Shown here: piece after piece, positions 8,266-17,362 of the stretch
How the letters are laid out: the number at the start of each line of letters is the position of its first letter
Numbering within the stretch: position 1 is the first letter of the stretch
The notes under the pieces: model-generated
What the model was told of the DNA's origin: nothing
Databases searched by the model: none
Seen by the model: the letters and a program-made list of their open reading frames with translations, nothing else
Program-made: the position numbers and the translations under genes
Assembly: GCF_023973145.1 (NCBI RefSeq)
Contig: NZ_CP099546.1
Span: 2,480,001 to 2,544,000, forward strand
Direction of reading: 5' to 3'
DNA length: 64,000 nt
Source: Natronosalvus vescus
GTDB taxonomy: Archaea > Halobacteriota > Halobacteria > Halobacteriales > Natrialbaceae

Positions 8266-9003
8266 TCACGACTCGGGCTCGGGTTCTGGCGGCCGCCCGA
8301 CGCCTGGTGCCCCCTCGCCGAATACGTCGCCCGGATGTTTCCGACGGTGCACCGCACGGTATCCGCGTCGAAGGAGTCGGTCGACCGGCCGTCGCGCAAT
8401 GCGGACGTCGACGCGGCCGTCCCTGATCGCGGAGACGACCGATTCGGGCGTCAACTCGTCGGCGTCGATGCGCGTATACGCCCGCCCGACCTCAAACGGG
8501 TAGTGGGCGTCGCTGCCGGCAACGAGTGGCAAATCGCGCTCCCTGGCGAGCCGTTCGACGAGCGGTTGTGTTCTGGGGTGTTTGCCGTTGATCTCGATGG
8601 CGTCGAACGGAACCTCGTCCAGCGTCGCGACCGTGCTGTTCCGGAACGGGTGGGCGACGATCGCGACACACCCGCGGCCGTGGGCCATCTCGACCGCTTC
8701 CGCGGGCGTGTACTCGAGCGGAACCGTTTCCCGCGGCGGGTCGGGACCGACGACGAGGACGTGGCCGTGGGTTGTCGACACCTCGATGCCGGGGATGATG
8801 GTCGTCCCGCTCCCAGGGATGGCACCCCCCTCGTCGCGGTCGAACGGCGTGTAGTAGTCGTGATTGGTCGTTGCGACGCCGTCGAGGTCGCGCCAGGATG
8901 CGACGCGGGCGAGGAGACTCACCCCGATCGGATCGAATCGGTCGCCGAGCGCCCGATGTCCGTGGAAAAAGCGGGTGTGTGCGTGCAGATCCACGGCGAA
9001 CAT
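8266..9003 (-). CDS. PHP domain metal-dependent phosphoesterase
   Basis: The 245-aa protein shows the PHP signature metal ligands in order: DLHAHTRFFHG at the N-terminus (residues 5-15), TTNHDYY (about 45-51), the ICxHP-like segment VAIVAHPFRN (about 113-122) and SDAHYPFEVGRAYT (about 160-173). PHP proteins hydrolyse phosphoesters, often histidinol-phosphate or nucleotides. The substrate here is unknown. The last 40 residues are basic and proline-rich. Its start is 54 bp from the divergent diacylglycerol kinase-like gene. Confidence 0.85.
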   Translation of the reverse strand: MFAVDLHAHTRFFHGHRALGDRFDPIGVSLLARVASWRDLDGVATTNHDYYTPFDRDEGGAIPGSGTTIIPGIEVSTTHGHVLVVGPDPPRETVPLEYTPAEAVEMAHGRGCVAIVAHPFRNSTVATLDEVPFDAIEINGKHPRTQPLVERLARERDLPLVAGSDAHYPFEVGRAYTRIDADELTPESVVSAIRDGRVDVRIARRPVDRLLRRGYRAVHRRKHPGDVFGEGAPGVGRPPEPEPES

Positions 9004-9056
9004 ACCAACGCAGACGAGGGGAGAGCATTTTGGTTTTGGGGGCTGTCACTGCGTGT

Positions 9057-10097
9057 ATGGTCTCCCACCAGGCTGGCGAACGAGCGATTCGTTCGGACGG
9101 GTCGGGGTCGTCTTCGGAGCCGAAACCGGAGTCGGAATCGAAGCCGGCACCGGACTCGGTCGTGATCTGCAACCCGACCAGCGGGAGCGAGGATCACCTC
9201 GAGCGGGTACACCTGCTGGCGGCGAATCACGGGTGGCCGATCCGGGTGACGGAGACGGCGGGTGACGCCCGGGAATTTGCCCGAGAGGCGGCGGAAGGTG
9301 GGTTGACTCGCGTGGTCGCCGTCGGCGGCGACGGTACCGTGAACGAGGTGGTCGACGGATTGCTTTCGGCGGCAGTCGATGGGTGGCCGACGCTCGTGAT
9401 TGCGCCAGCAGGAACGGGAAACAACACCGCGTCGAACCTCGGGATCGAGAGCGTCGAGGACGCGTTCAGGCTCGCCGAGGACGGGGAGCGTCGGCAGATT
9501 GACCTTGGTGTCGCCAACGGTCGGGCCTTCATCAACTCCTGTATCGGCGGACTCACGGCCGAAGCGAGCCTCGAGACCTCGGCGGCGAGCAAGCGGCGAC
9601 TGGGTATCCTCGCCTACGTCGTCAAGACGATCGAAACGGCGGCGACCTTCGACCCGCCGACGCTCCGAGTGACCCTCGAGGACGACGACGCGAGTACGGC
9701 AGCCATCTGGGAGGGCGCGGTCGCACTCGCGTTCGTCGGAAACTGTCGGCGGTTCACGGCCGGACGCGCTGCACAGGCCCACGCCGAGGACGGTCTGCTC
9801 GAGGTGACGCTGGTCGAGAACGGATCGACGCCCGCGGTACTCGGCGATGCCGCACTCGAGCAACTTTTCGACCGGGATGCAGCCCACATCGTCCACCACC
9901 GCGTCCCGACGGTGACACTCGAACGGGTGGGACAGAAGCCGATCACTTACAGTCTCGACGGCGAGGTGCTCGAGACGGATCAACTCACGCTCGAGACCGT
10001 TCCTGCGTCGGTGCCGGTGGTCGTCGGTGAGGGATATCGGCCCGACCCCGACGTGTCGATGGGCGACGAGTCGAGCGAACTCGAGGGAGGGTCGTAG
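9057..10097 (+). CDS. Diacylglycerol kinase family lipid kinase
   Basis: The gene encodes a cytosolic or membrane-associated enzyme of the DAGK/YegS fold, phosphorylating a lipid alcohol with ATP. Motifs are VVICNPTSGS (phosphate-binding loop region), VVAVGGDGTVNEVVDG (the catalytic GGDGT) and IAPAGTGNN. The C-terminal half holds the beta-sandwich that closes the site, with a YSLDGEV element. I chose the ATG at 9057 because the longer frame to 8871 would run through the PHP gene promoter and coding start. A low-complexity Ser/Glu/Lys stretch lies between start and fold. In haloarchaea such enzymes may act in archaeal lipid metabolism; the substrate is unknown. Confidence 0.9.
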   Translation: MVSHQAGERAIRSDGSGSSSEPKPESESKPAPDSVVICNPTSGSEDHLERVHLLAANHGWPIRVTETAGDAREFAREAAEGGLTRVVAVGGDGTVNEVVDGLLSAAVDGWPTLVIAPAGTGNNTASNLGIESVEDAFRLAEDGERRQIDLGVANGRAFINSCIGGLTAEASLETSAASKRRLGILAYVVKTIETAATFDPPTLRVTLEDDDASTAAIWEGAVALAFVGNCRRFTAGRAAQAHAEDGLLEVTLVENGSTPAVLGDAALEQLFDRDAAHIVHHRVPTVTLERVGQKPITYSLDGEVLETDQLTLETVPASVPVVVGEGYRPDPDVSMGDESSELEGGS

Positions 10098-10242
10098 GGA
10101 CGATCCACAGGGGTCGTCGTAGTCACGTCCCGCCGATCGCTTCGAGCGTGTTCCCACGCTGGGCCCGGGGACGCAGCTTTCACGGCCGGCCGCGGCGTCC
10201 GCAGCCGATACTGGTTTTACGGACGACCCGTTCACTAGTTCC

Positions 10243-10809
10243 ATGGACGAGACTCCGGAATCGGGCGAACTTCCCCACAAGAACGCGGCACAGGACGTCA
10301 TCGCGGTCGACGCCGACGACACCGAACTCGGCGTGGTCAATCGCCTCGAGGCGCACACCGGCGAGGGGACGCGCCATCGGGCGTTCACGTCGCTCGTGTT
10401 CGACCAGGACGACAACATCCTGCTCGCCCAGCGTGCACCCGGCAAGCGGCTGTGGGGCACCTACTGGGACGGGACGGTCGCCTCCCACCCCGTCCAGGGC
10501 CAGAGCCAGGAGGATGCGACCCGCCAACGTCTCGAGGAGGAGCTGGGTATCACGCCGGATCAATACGAGGAGCTTCGGTTGACCGACCGATTCGAGTACA
10601 AACGCTACTTCGAAAACGCCGGTGTCGAACACGAGGTGTGTGCCGTCCTCAAGACGACCCTCCACGATACGAGACTCGACCCCGACGAAGAGGAGGTTGC
10701 GGGGCTCATGTGGGTGCCCTACGAGCGGCTCCACACCCACCCGGAGTGGTACCGACAGCTCCGGCTCTGCCCGTGGTTCGAGATCGCGATGCGACGGGAC
10801 GTCCGATGA
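10243..10809 (+). CDS. idi: Isopentenyl-diphosphate delta-isomerase, type 1 (Nudix fold)
   Basis: This enzyme would interconvert IPP and DMAPP for archaeal lipid and carotenoid synthesis. The 188-aa protein aligns along the whole type 1 family: HRAFTSLVFD (residues 45-54), LLAQRAPGKRLWGTYWDG (60-77), SHPVQGQ (81-87), a Nudix-like RQRLEEELG (94-102) and GVEHEVC (127-133) with the acidic pair Glu129/Glu131. The position of the usual catalytic cysteine, immediately before Ser-His-Pro, is Ala80. Metal ligand His82 is kept. Either another residue acts, or the enzyme is altered. It is a single gene after the lipid kinase. Confidence 0.85.
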   Translation: MDETPESGELPHKNAAQDVIAVDADDTELGVVNRLEAHTGEGTRHRAFTSLVFDQDDNILLAQRAPGKRLWGTYWDGTVASHPVQGQSQEDATRQRLEEELGITPDQYEELRLTDRFEYKRYFENAGVEHEVCAVLKTTLHDTRLDPDEEEVAGLMWVPYERLHTHPEWYRQLRLCPWFEIAMRRDVR

Positions 10810-10902
10810 GCAACTTCTAGAGGTGTGTTAACAAGCAACAATGTTTAAGGGGTGGCGGCGCTTACTGTCGCCCAGCGGTCGACGCAATCGACCCGTGACA
10901 CG

Positions 10903-11199
10903 ATGAGTACACCTCCACAGGAAGCCGATCGCCGCACTGTCGACCTCTCGCGTGAACAGCGCTGGGTCGTCCACCACGCGCTCGTCCATCGAGCGGACGA
11001 ATATATCGACGAGGATCGAACCGTTCCCGCTTGGCTCGTCCGACTCCTCGAGACCATCGAGGCAGACGGTCAGACGATGACGGTCAGACAGGGCCGAAAC
11101 CTCGCTACACTCCTCCAGGACGACGACCTCGAGTCGGTCGGTGCAGCCGACGACGATCTCGAGACCGTCGTCGACGAACTCGAGTCGGCACTTCACTGA
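10903..11199 (+). CDS. Conserved haloarchaeal protein of unknown function (98 aa)
   Basis: This is a small soluble acidic protein. After a polar N-terminus it contains RRTVDLSREQRWVVHHALVHRADE (about residues 10-33), two predicted helices and a C-terminal helix ending in VVDELESAL. No catalytic motif is visible. I chose ATG 10903 over the in-frame start at 10852 because a TATA-like ATGTTTAAG lies at 10839-10847 and would read through that upstream start. It precedes purS in the same direction. A DUF of haloarchaea is likely, but I cannot name a function. Confidence 0.7.
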   Translation: MSTPPQEADRRTVDLSREQRWVVHHALVHRADEYIDEDRTVPAWLVRLLETIEADGQTMTVRQGRNLATLLQDDDLESVGAADDDLETVVDELESALH

Positions 11200-11285
11200 C
11201 GGTCGTTTCGACGCCAGTATCCACAAACGTGTATGTCGAGCCGAACCCGAAAGCGTTTTTGAGCACGGTTACGGGGTATCAGATG

Positions 11286-11537
11286 ATGACCGCCTACACC
11301 GCCACGGTGACCGTCCGACTCAAGCACGGTGTGCTCGACCCCGAGGCCGAAACCACGCGCCGTTCGCTCGAGCGTCTTGGCTTCGAGCTCGAGGCCCTGC
11401 GTTCGGCCGACCGCTTCGAGATCGATCTCGAGGCGGACTCTGCGGATGCGGCCGCCGACAGCGTCGAGGAGATGGCCGAACGACTGCTCGCGAACCCGAC
11501 CATCCACGACTACGACGTGGAGGTCGACGAGCGGTAG
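11286..11537 (+). CDS. purS: Phosphoribosylformylglycinamidine synthase subunit PurS
   Basis: PurS is the small bridging subunit of the three-part FGAM synthase (PurL, PurQ, PurS) in purine synthesis. The 83-aa product has the expected size and fold: an opening beta strand YTATVTVRLKHGVLDPEAET, then RRSLERLGF, and a closing strand HDYDVEVDER. A second ATG three bases upstream (11283) is an equal candidate start. Its TAG stop is followed at once by the ATG of purQ, so the two are co-translated. purL is not in the window. Confidence 0.95.
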   Translation: MTAYTATVTVRLKHGVLDPEAETTRRSLERLGFELEALRSADRFEIDLEADSADAAADSVEEMAERLLANPTIHDYDVEVDER

Positions 11538-12230
11538 ATGGCAGTCTCGATAATTCGATTCGGCGGCTCGAACTGCGACCGCGACGCCGCGCGCGCCCTC
11601 GAGCACCTCTCGATCGACGCCGAAATCGTCTGGCACGAAGACGGCCTCCCCGAGGACGTGTCGGGTATCGTCCTCCCCGGCGGCTTCTCCTACGGTGACT
11701 ACCTCCGCGCAGGCGCGATGGCTGCCCATTCACCGATCCTCGAGGAGGTACGGGAGGCGGCCGCCCACGGGGTGCCGGTGCTCGGCATCTGTAACGGCGC
11801 CCAGATCGGCTGTGAGTCTGGGCTTACCGAGGGCGCGTTCACTACGAACGAGAGCGCCCGGTTCCAGTGTGAACACGTATACCTCCGCGTCGAGCGAACG
11901 GATACGCCCTGGACGGCCGCGTTCGAGGAGGGCGAGGTAATCGAGATCCCGATCGCTCACGGTGAAGGTCGCTTCGAGATCGACGACGACCACCTCACCC
12001 GACTCGAGACCGACGGTCGCGTGCTCTTTCGGTACTGCGACCTGGATGGGGAACTGACGGAGGCGGCGAATCCGAACGGCTCGAAACACAACGTCGCCGG
12101 CGTCCTCGGCGAGACCGACACCGTGGCCGTGATGATGCCCCACCCGGAGCGGGCGACGCTCCCCGACGTCGGTGGAACGGACGGCCAGGCGATTCTCCGC
12201 GGGTTCGAGCGCGCTGTGAACGCGGACTAA
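11538..12230 (+). CDS. purQ: Phosphoribosylformylglycinamidine synthase subunit PurQ
   Basis: PurQ is the glutaminase subunit of FGAM synthase, passing ammonia to PurL for conversion of FGAR to FGAM. The 230-aa product is a full class I amidotransferase: PGGFSYGDYLRAGAMA (oxyanion region), the nucleophile elbow GICNGAQIG with the catalytic Cys near residue 79, and MMPHPERAT with the catalytic His near the C-terminus. It begins directly after the purS stop with no spacer. Confidence 0.97.
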   Translation: MAVSIIRFGGSNCDRDAARALEHLSIDAEIVWHEDGLPEDVSGIVLPGGFSYGDYLRAGAMAAHSPILEEVREAAAHGVPVLGICNGAQIGCESGLTEGAFTTNESARFQCEHVYLRVERTDTPWTAAFEEGEVIEIPIAHGEGRFEIDDDHLTRLETDGRVLFRYCDLDGELTEAANPNGSKHNVAGVLGETDTVAVMMPHPERATLPDVGGTDGQAILRGFERAVNAD

Positions 12231-12395
12231 CGACGAATTCCCACCGAGTAGCCTGATCGAAACCGGCCCATACGTTTATTTCCTTTTGCACAAATGTGGA
12301 CTCATCCCGTGAGTCGAATCGAACACTAATGGGATGGGGGTTCGTTGAAAACACGAACACGATCTACAACCAACGTTGGTTTCACACGCAACTAT

Positions 12396-15300
12396 ATGGG
12401 AGAGTCCACCTACGTCGTCTACGTCGACCCCGGCCGTCCGGAGCGGATCGTCTCGATCGGTGACGAGATCGGGTTTGTGGTCGACCACGTCACCGAACGA
12501 ACCGACTGCCTCGAGCGTCTCGAGACGGCGGATTGCGTCGTCACGGAGTACGACCTGGACACGCCGGGGACGACCGGTCTCGAGCTCTGTCAGGCGATCC
12601 GGGAGCGCCGACCCGACCTGCCGGTACTCATCTACACCGCCAGCGGGAGCGAAGCGGTGGCTGGAGAGGCCATCGCCATGGGTGCAGCGGGGTACGTCCC
12701 GAAGTCCCAGGGCGTCAACACGCTCGTCACGCGGATCCTCGAGGTGGTGGTCGATGGTCGAGCCCGTTCGGTGGCCGGATCACGTTCGGCTTCGACGCTG
12801 GCCAATTCCGAACCCGACTCCGACGCTGAGCCCGACACCGACGCTGCCTCCGGAACCGTTTTCGAGGCTGGCGACCCCCACCTCGAGCGGCTCGTCGATC
12901 AGTCACCGGTCGCCATCATCGAGTGGACGCTGGATTTCGAGGTGCGTCGGTGGAACGGGAAAGCGACCGACCTGTTCGGATACGAACGCGAGGAGGCGCT
13001 CGGTACCAGGGGAACCGAGTTACTCGTCCCGGCCGACGGTCGAGACGCCTTCTCGACGTGGTGGGAGGAGTGGCTGTCGGGGACGCCGACGAGCAGCCAC
13101 GGCATTTCTAGAAACGTTCACAAGTCCGGTCTCGAGTTCCGGTGTGAGTGGTACAGTAGCCCGCTGGTCGACGATACTGGCACCGTTCGAAGCGTCCTCT
13201 CGTTCGTTCGTGATGCCACGACCGAGTTCAGACGGTCGGCTGCCCTCGAGACGTTACAGACGGCGACCCGAAAACTGATGCAGACGAGTTCGGTCGACGA
13301 CATCGGCGACATCGTGATCGAGGCAACGGACGAGATTGTCGATGGTGCGCTTGCCGGCGTTCGCATCTACGACGAGGAGAGCGACACGCTAGAGGCCATC
13401 GCGACGAGCAAGCGGTTGCAGCAAGCGACCGACGAGATACCGCCGATCGAACCTGGCAACGGGACGCTCTGGAACGTGTATGCTACCGGAACACACGACG
13501 TGATCGAGGATGCCTCGGTGGTGCGGGTTCCGTACGATATCGACGACGAGGTCGGTAATGCCGTCATCCATCCACTGGGAACGTATGGATTGTTGTCAGT
13601 CGCCTCCTCCGGCGCAACCAAACTCGAGGATGTCGACATAAATCTCATCCAGCTCCTCGCGGCGACCGCCGAAGCCGCACTCGAGCGGGCCGAACGCGAG
13701 CGCGAACTCGAGCGGGCGAAAACGCTCGTCGAGACGGTCGGGGACAGCATGTACGCGATCGATACCGACGGCCGTTTCGTCATGGTCAACGACACTCTGT
13801 CCGAAACCACCGGCTACGACCGCGAGCGATTGCTCGGCGAGCACGCATCGCTAATCCTGACCGACGACAGCCTCGCTCGGAGCCGACGCGAGGTCGGTCG
13901 ACTCATCGACGGTGACGCTGACACGGTCGCCACGTACGACGTCGACGTCGTCACCGCCGACGGCGACCGGATCCCGTGTGAGGTCAATACGACGCTTCTC
14001 GAGACCGAAGGCGAGAAAGCTCGAACCGTCGGTATCGTCCGCGACGTTAGCGACCGGAAACTGATGGAACGGGAGCTCAGCGACCGACGTGCCAAAATGG
14101 AGAAGCTTCACGAAATCGCCTCCAGGCTCGATGAGTGTGAGAACCCACAGCAGGTGTACGATCTGACGGTCGAGACAGCCGAAGACGTTCTCGAGTTCGA
14201 CGTTTGTGTGTTCGATACCGTCCAGGGAGAGTACCTGGTGACGGAAGCGGTCTCCTCGACGATTCACGACGAGGGGTACTCGAACCGGACGTCCATCTAT
14301 GGCGGCATCGCCGGGAAAACCCACCGACACGGGCGAACCTATCGGGCCGCCGACCTCCGATCCGATGATGACGCAGATCCCGAACAGGACGCCTACCGCG
14401 CCGTACTGAGCGTCCCGGTCGGCGATCGTGGCGTCTTCCAGGCCGTTTCGACAGACATCGGCGCGTTCGACAGCGACGATCAGGAACTCACAGAACTGTT
14501 GCTTTCACACGTCTCGGATACGCTCGACCGGCTGGCGTTCGAATCCCAGCTCAAAGAAGAACGCGACCGGTTCGTCGCCCTGTTCGAAAACGTCCCGGAC
14601 GCCGTCGTCAGCACCCAGCAGACCGACCGTGGGCCGGTCGTCGAGCGCCTGAATCCAGCGTTCGAACGAATCTTCGGATACGACGGTGACGACCTCAGCG
14701 GGGAACTGCTCGACCCGTTCGTCGTCCCGAGTGACCAAACCGAAGCGGCGACCGAGATCAACAGACGGGGCAATCAGGGCGAGCCGATCGAAGCCGAAGT
14801 CAAACGGCGAACCACCAACGGACTCCGCGATTTCATGATGCGCGTCGTCCCGATCGAGATGCACGAACACTCCGATCGGGCGTTCGGCCTCTATACGGAT
14901 ATCACGGAACAGAAACAGCGCCAGAAACGCGTCGAGATCCTCAACCGCGTCCTGCGCCACGACCTTCGTAACGGGATGAACATCATCAACGGCTCCGCAG
15001 AGATGCTCGCTGCGGCCGTCGACGACGAGGCGGATAAACAGTTCGCGGAGGCGATTCAAGAGCGGGCGTCCGAACTCATCAGCCTCGCCGAAAAAACCCG
15101 CGCGGTCGAACGAACGCTCGATCGCGACGACGCAGCGATGGGGCCGATCGACGTCGTCGAGCGTCTCGAGGCCGCCATCGATCGCATCGAGAGGGAGTAT
15201 CCGAGGGTCAACATCTCCATCTTCGAGTCGATCCCGGATCGGATTCATGCCCGGGCCGACGAAATGGTCGAGGACGCGATCTATCACGTCCTCGAGAACG

Positions 15301-15635
15301 CGATCGAACACAGCGACCGGGACGAGCCGACGGTCGAGGTTGCACTCGCGGAGGAAGACGGTGACGAGGAGATGGTCGTCGTCACCGTCGTGGACGACGG
15401 CCCGGGCATTCCCGACGATGAGCGGGCGTTGTTGCAAGAAGACGAGGAGATCACCCAGTTGCGCCACGCGAGCGGGCTTGGGCTGTGGCTCGTCAACTGG
15501 GTCGTCACCCAGTCGGGCGGTCAGCTGACGTTCCAGGAAAACGAGCCTCGAGGAACCGTCGTCAGGATGGCGCTCCCGACGGCCGAGATGCCAACGCACT
15601 CGTCCGCGCTCGACGGCACTGCGGCGAGTGACTAG
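12396..15635 (+). CDS. Multi-domain sensor histidine kinase (REC-PAS-GAF-PAS-GAF-PAS-HisKA-HATPase)
   Basis: The protein has about 1079 aa and no membrane segment, so it should sense in the cytoplasm. Domains in order: a receiver-like domain (residues about 8-120), PAS (about 160-280), GAF (290-430), PAS (435-560), GAF (575-730), PAS (740-850), a dimerisation domain with phospho-acceptor His in RVLRHDLRNGMNI (about residue 854), and an ATPase domain with N box LENAIEHS, G1 DDGPGIPD and G2 ASGLGLWLV. The receiver-like part has DLDTPG where D-x3-P is expected. I prefer ATG 12396 to 12345. A TTTATTTCC box lies at about 12273-12281. No partner regulator is adjacent. Confidence 0.92.
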   Translation: MGESTYVVYVDPGRPERIVSIGDEIGFVVDHVTERTDCLERLETADCVVTEYDLDTPGTTGLELCQAIRERRPDLPVLIYTASGSEAVAGEAIAMGAAGYVPKSQGVNTLVTRILEVVVDGRARSVAGSRSASTLANSEPDSDAEPDTDAASGTVFEAGDPHLERLVDQSPVAIIEWTLDFEVRRWNGKATDLFGYEREEALGTRGTELLVPADGRDAFSTWWEEWLSGTPTSSHGISRNVHKSGLEFRCEWYSSPLVDDTGTVRSVLSFVRDATTEFRRSAALETLQTATRKLMQTSSVDDIGDIVIEATDEIVDGALAGVRIYDEESDTLEAIATSKRLQQATDEIPPIEPGNGTLWNVYATGTHDVIEDASVVRVPYDIDDEVGNAVIHPLGTYGLLSVASSGATKLEDVDINLIQLLAATAEAALERAERERELERAKTLVETVGDSMYAIDTDGRFVMVNDTLSETTGYDRERLLGEHASLILTDDSLARSRREVGRLIDGDADTVATYDVDVVTADGDRIPCEVNTTLLETEGEKARTVGIVRDVSDRKLMERELSDRRAKMEKLHEIASRLDECENPQQVYDLTVETAEDVLEFDVCVFDTVQGEYLVTEAVSSTIHDEGYSNRTSIYGGIAGKTHRHGRTYRAADLRSDDDADPEQDAYRAVLSVPVGDRGVFQAVSTDIGAFDSDDQELTELLLSHVSDTLDRLAFESQLKEERDRFVALFENVPDAVVSTQQTDRGPVVERLNPAFERIFGYDGDDLSGELLDPFVVPSDQTEAATEINRRGNQGEPIEAEVKRRTTNGLRDFMMRVVPIEMHEHSDRAFGLYTDITEQKQRQKRVEILNRVLRHDLRNGMNIINGSAEMLAAAVDDEADKQFAEAIQERASELISLAEKTRAVERTLDRDDAAMGPIDVVERLEAAIDRIEREYPRVNISIFESIPDRIHARADEMVEDAIYHVLENAIEHSDRDEPTVEVALAEEDGDEEMVVVTVVDDGPGIPDDERALLQEDEEITQLRHASGLGLWLVNWVVTQSGGQLTFQENEPRGTVVRMALPTAEMPTHSSALDGTAASD

Positions 15636-15754
15636 CTCGCCCCCTCATAATTGCGATTTTCTTCGGGGAAAAAGAACCCGGTCGTTCACCACGGCGGAGG
15701 TCACCCGTTGGGCTGATTCGGTGGACTAGTCCCCTCCAACCATCGACTGATGAG

Positions 15755-15802
15755 TGAAACCGGATGGACGCCATCGGTTTCACCCACCAGTTCAGGCCTG
15801 GT
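15755..15802. repeat. Hairpin repeat GTGAAACCG-12 nt-CGGTTTCAC, copy 1
   Basis: 9-bp perfect arms (15755-15763, 15776-15784) enclose a 12-nt centre. They are followed by a conserved tail, CCAYCAGTTCRGRCYTGG. The same arrangement with the same spacing and tail occurs at 43752-43799. Here it lies between the converging ends of the histidine kinase and RaSEA genes. It may act at transcript ends or be a small dispersed repeat. Confidence 0.6.
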
Positions 15803-15815
15803 ACGCCACTAGCGA

Positions 15816-17000
15816 TTACCGCGTGAGCGGTTGATTGAACCCCGTCTCGAGGTCGAGGACGGCCTCCCAGGTCGCCTCACACTCACACGAAACCTGTTCG
15901 AACACCGTCGGATCCTGGCGCAGGTCGAAGTCCTTGATCGCCTTCTGGACGAGGTCGTCACACTCCCCGCAGTTGTGGGCGCCGCGGTCGGTGCCGTGGC
16001 CGACAGGGTCGGAGACGACGATGCCGTCGACGTCTGCGGTTCGCTCGAGCACCGCGGCGACCGACCAGAGCCAGGGCGGGCGGTAGCCATCGTGGAAGAA
16101 GAGTTCGTCGACCATGGTGTAGCGCTGGACGTTACACGGGTTCATCGAGACGGTGTGACAGCCCTCGACGGCGAGACAGCGCTCGACGGAGTCGACCATG
16201 TCCTCGAGTGCTTCGGACTCGGTGAGGAAGGGCGGTTTCATCAGGAGGTAGGCTTTGATGCCGGCCCCGCCGGTTGCGTTGTCTGAGTCGACTTCAGTGG
16301 CGTCGGCAACACCGTCGTCAGTACTCGCTCCATCGAGAGCGACACCATCCGCTGCACCGTCGCGAGCGGCGGCGTCCGCTGCCACGGCCTCTGCACAGGC
16401 GTCCTCGAAATCCTCGAAGTCGAAGTACTTGTTCACGCAGTCACGACGTACGCGGTCGGTCGCCGTCTCGAGACCCACGGCGACGTCCGTCTGGAGGCCG
16501 TACTGGGTGAAATCGGCGAGCTTCTCGCGGTCGACGAAGTCGGGGAGAGACTCGAGGACGATCCGTTCGCGGTCGCCGAAGGTTTCGGCGATGGCCCTAC
16601 GGGAATCTGCGCCGACCTCGCGTTCGTCGAGGAAGGAGCCGGAGGTGTAGATCTTGATCAGTGGGGCCGGCTCGTCGGCATTGTCGGCCTCGTGGTCGAG
16701 ACACACCTGGATCTGATCCATCAGCGCCCCGTGGGGAACGCTCCCTCCGTCGACGCTCTCGGCGACGTAGCCACACATCGTACAGCCGCCGGCGCGCGCC
16801 CAGCGACAGCCGCCGGTGTTCAGGATGATCGTCAGGCTCCGCTTGACGCCGCCGGGCGTGTTGTCCTCGTCGAGCCAGACCCGCGTGGGCTGGTGTGGGT
16901 CGTAGCTCTTCTCTTTGCGCGATCGGATCTCGCGCATCACCTGGTTGTGGGCGTCCATGCCCTTGCCCTGTTCGTAGACCTCGGGCGTCGGCTGGCTCAT
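15816..17000 (-). CDS. raSEA: Archaeosine biosynthesis radical SAM protein RaSEA
   Basis: RaSEA works with ArcS to form archaeosine at position 15 of tRNA from preQ0-lysine. The 394-aa protein has the iron-sulfur cluster segment GGCRWARAGGCTMCGY (C-x7-C-x2-C, an ELP3-like spacing typical of this family), a SAM barrel with IKIYTSGSFLD and VAVGLETATD, and a C-terminal C-x2-C pair (HNCGECDDLV). A low-complexity Ala/Asp insertion of about 45 residues near residues 225-270 interrupts the barrel between DFEDFEDACAEAV and IKAYLLMKPPF. I placed the start at MSQPTPEVYE; the upstream 55 codons read as non-protein. Confidence 0.88.
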   Translation of the reverse strand: MSQPTPEVYEQGKGMDAHNQVMREIRSRKEKSYDPHQPTRVWLDEDNTPGGVKRSLTIILNTGGCRWARAGGCTMCGYVAESVDGGSVPHGALMDQIQVCLDHEADNADEPAPLIKIYTSGSFLDEREVGADSRRAIAETFGDRERIVLESLPDFVDREKLADFTQYGLQTDVAVGLETATDRVRRDCVNKYFDFEDFEDACAEAVAADAAARDGAADGVALDGASTDDGVADATEVDSDNATGGAGIKAYLLMKPPFLTESEALEDMVDSVERCLAVEGCHTVSMNPCNVQRYTMVDELFFHDGYRPPWLWSVAAVLERTADVDGIVVSDPVGHGTDRGAHNCGECDDLVQKAIKDFDLRQDPTVFEQVSCECEATWEAVLDLETGFNQPLTR

Positions 17001-17362
17001 TACCGGAGGAAACGGCTCGAGGGGTAAAGCGGCTTCGTCTGTCGGCGGAGTTGGCTCGCACACCGGTGATGGAACCGAACAGACCGTGGTAGGGAATACG
17101 AACAGATCGACAAAACGTCTGTACATGGAGACAGATACTATTTTACGAGTTGCCTGATCACGCACACGTGTGATGGAGGGCCAGACGAGTCGGCTCGAAC
17201 AGCGAGCAGCCGCTGGTTTCGATGCCGTTCGCCTGGCCCAACACAGCGGAGGAGAATCGCTGTGAGGGTCGACTTCGCTCGAGCCCGAACCCGAACGCGC
17301 GTTTCACCCAATGCCGCTCGAGCACATTACCAGAAACAGCGACCGAACCCCGGTGAGACGCG
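17001..17362. other. Intergenic region with promoter and possible 30-aa ORF
   Basis: A TATTTTAC box at about 17139-17146 is followed by the palindrome-like ATCACGCACACGTGTGAT at 17157-17174 and an ATG at 17173. That ATG opens a 30-codon frame to TGA at 17265 (MEGQTSRLEQRAAAGFDAV...). The box-to-ATG spacing of 34 nt is compatible with a leaderless message. The SLC13 gene starts about 98 bp after it. The short frame may be a real peptide, or only the leader of the permease message. Confidence 0.35.

Noticed and set aside
8871-9056. Extended N-terminus of the diacylglycerol kinase-like gene
   Set aside because: It would run through the PHP gene start and promoter; ATG 9057 fits the family.
17001-17165. 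Longer start for RaSEA
   Set aside because: The extra 55 residues are unlike the family; the MSQPTPEVYE start fits.
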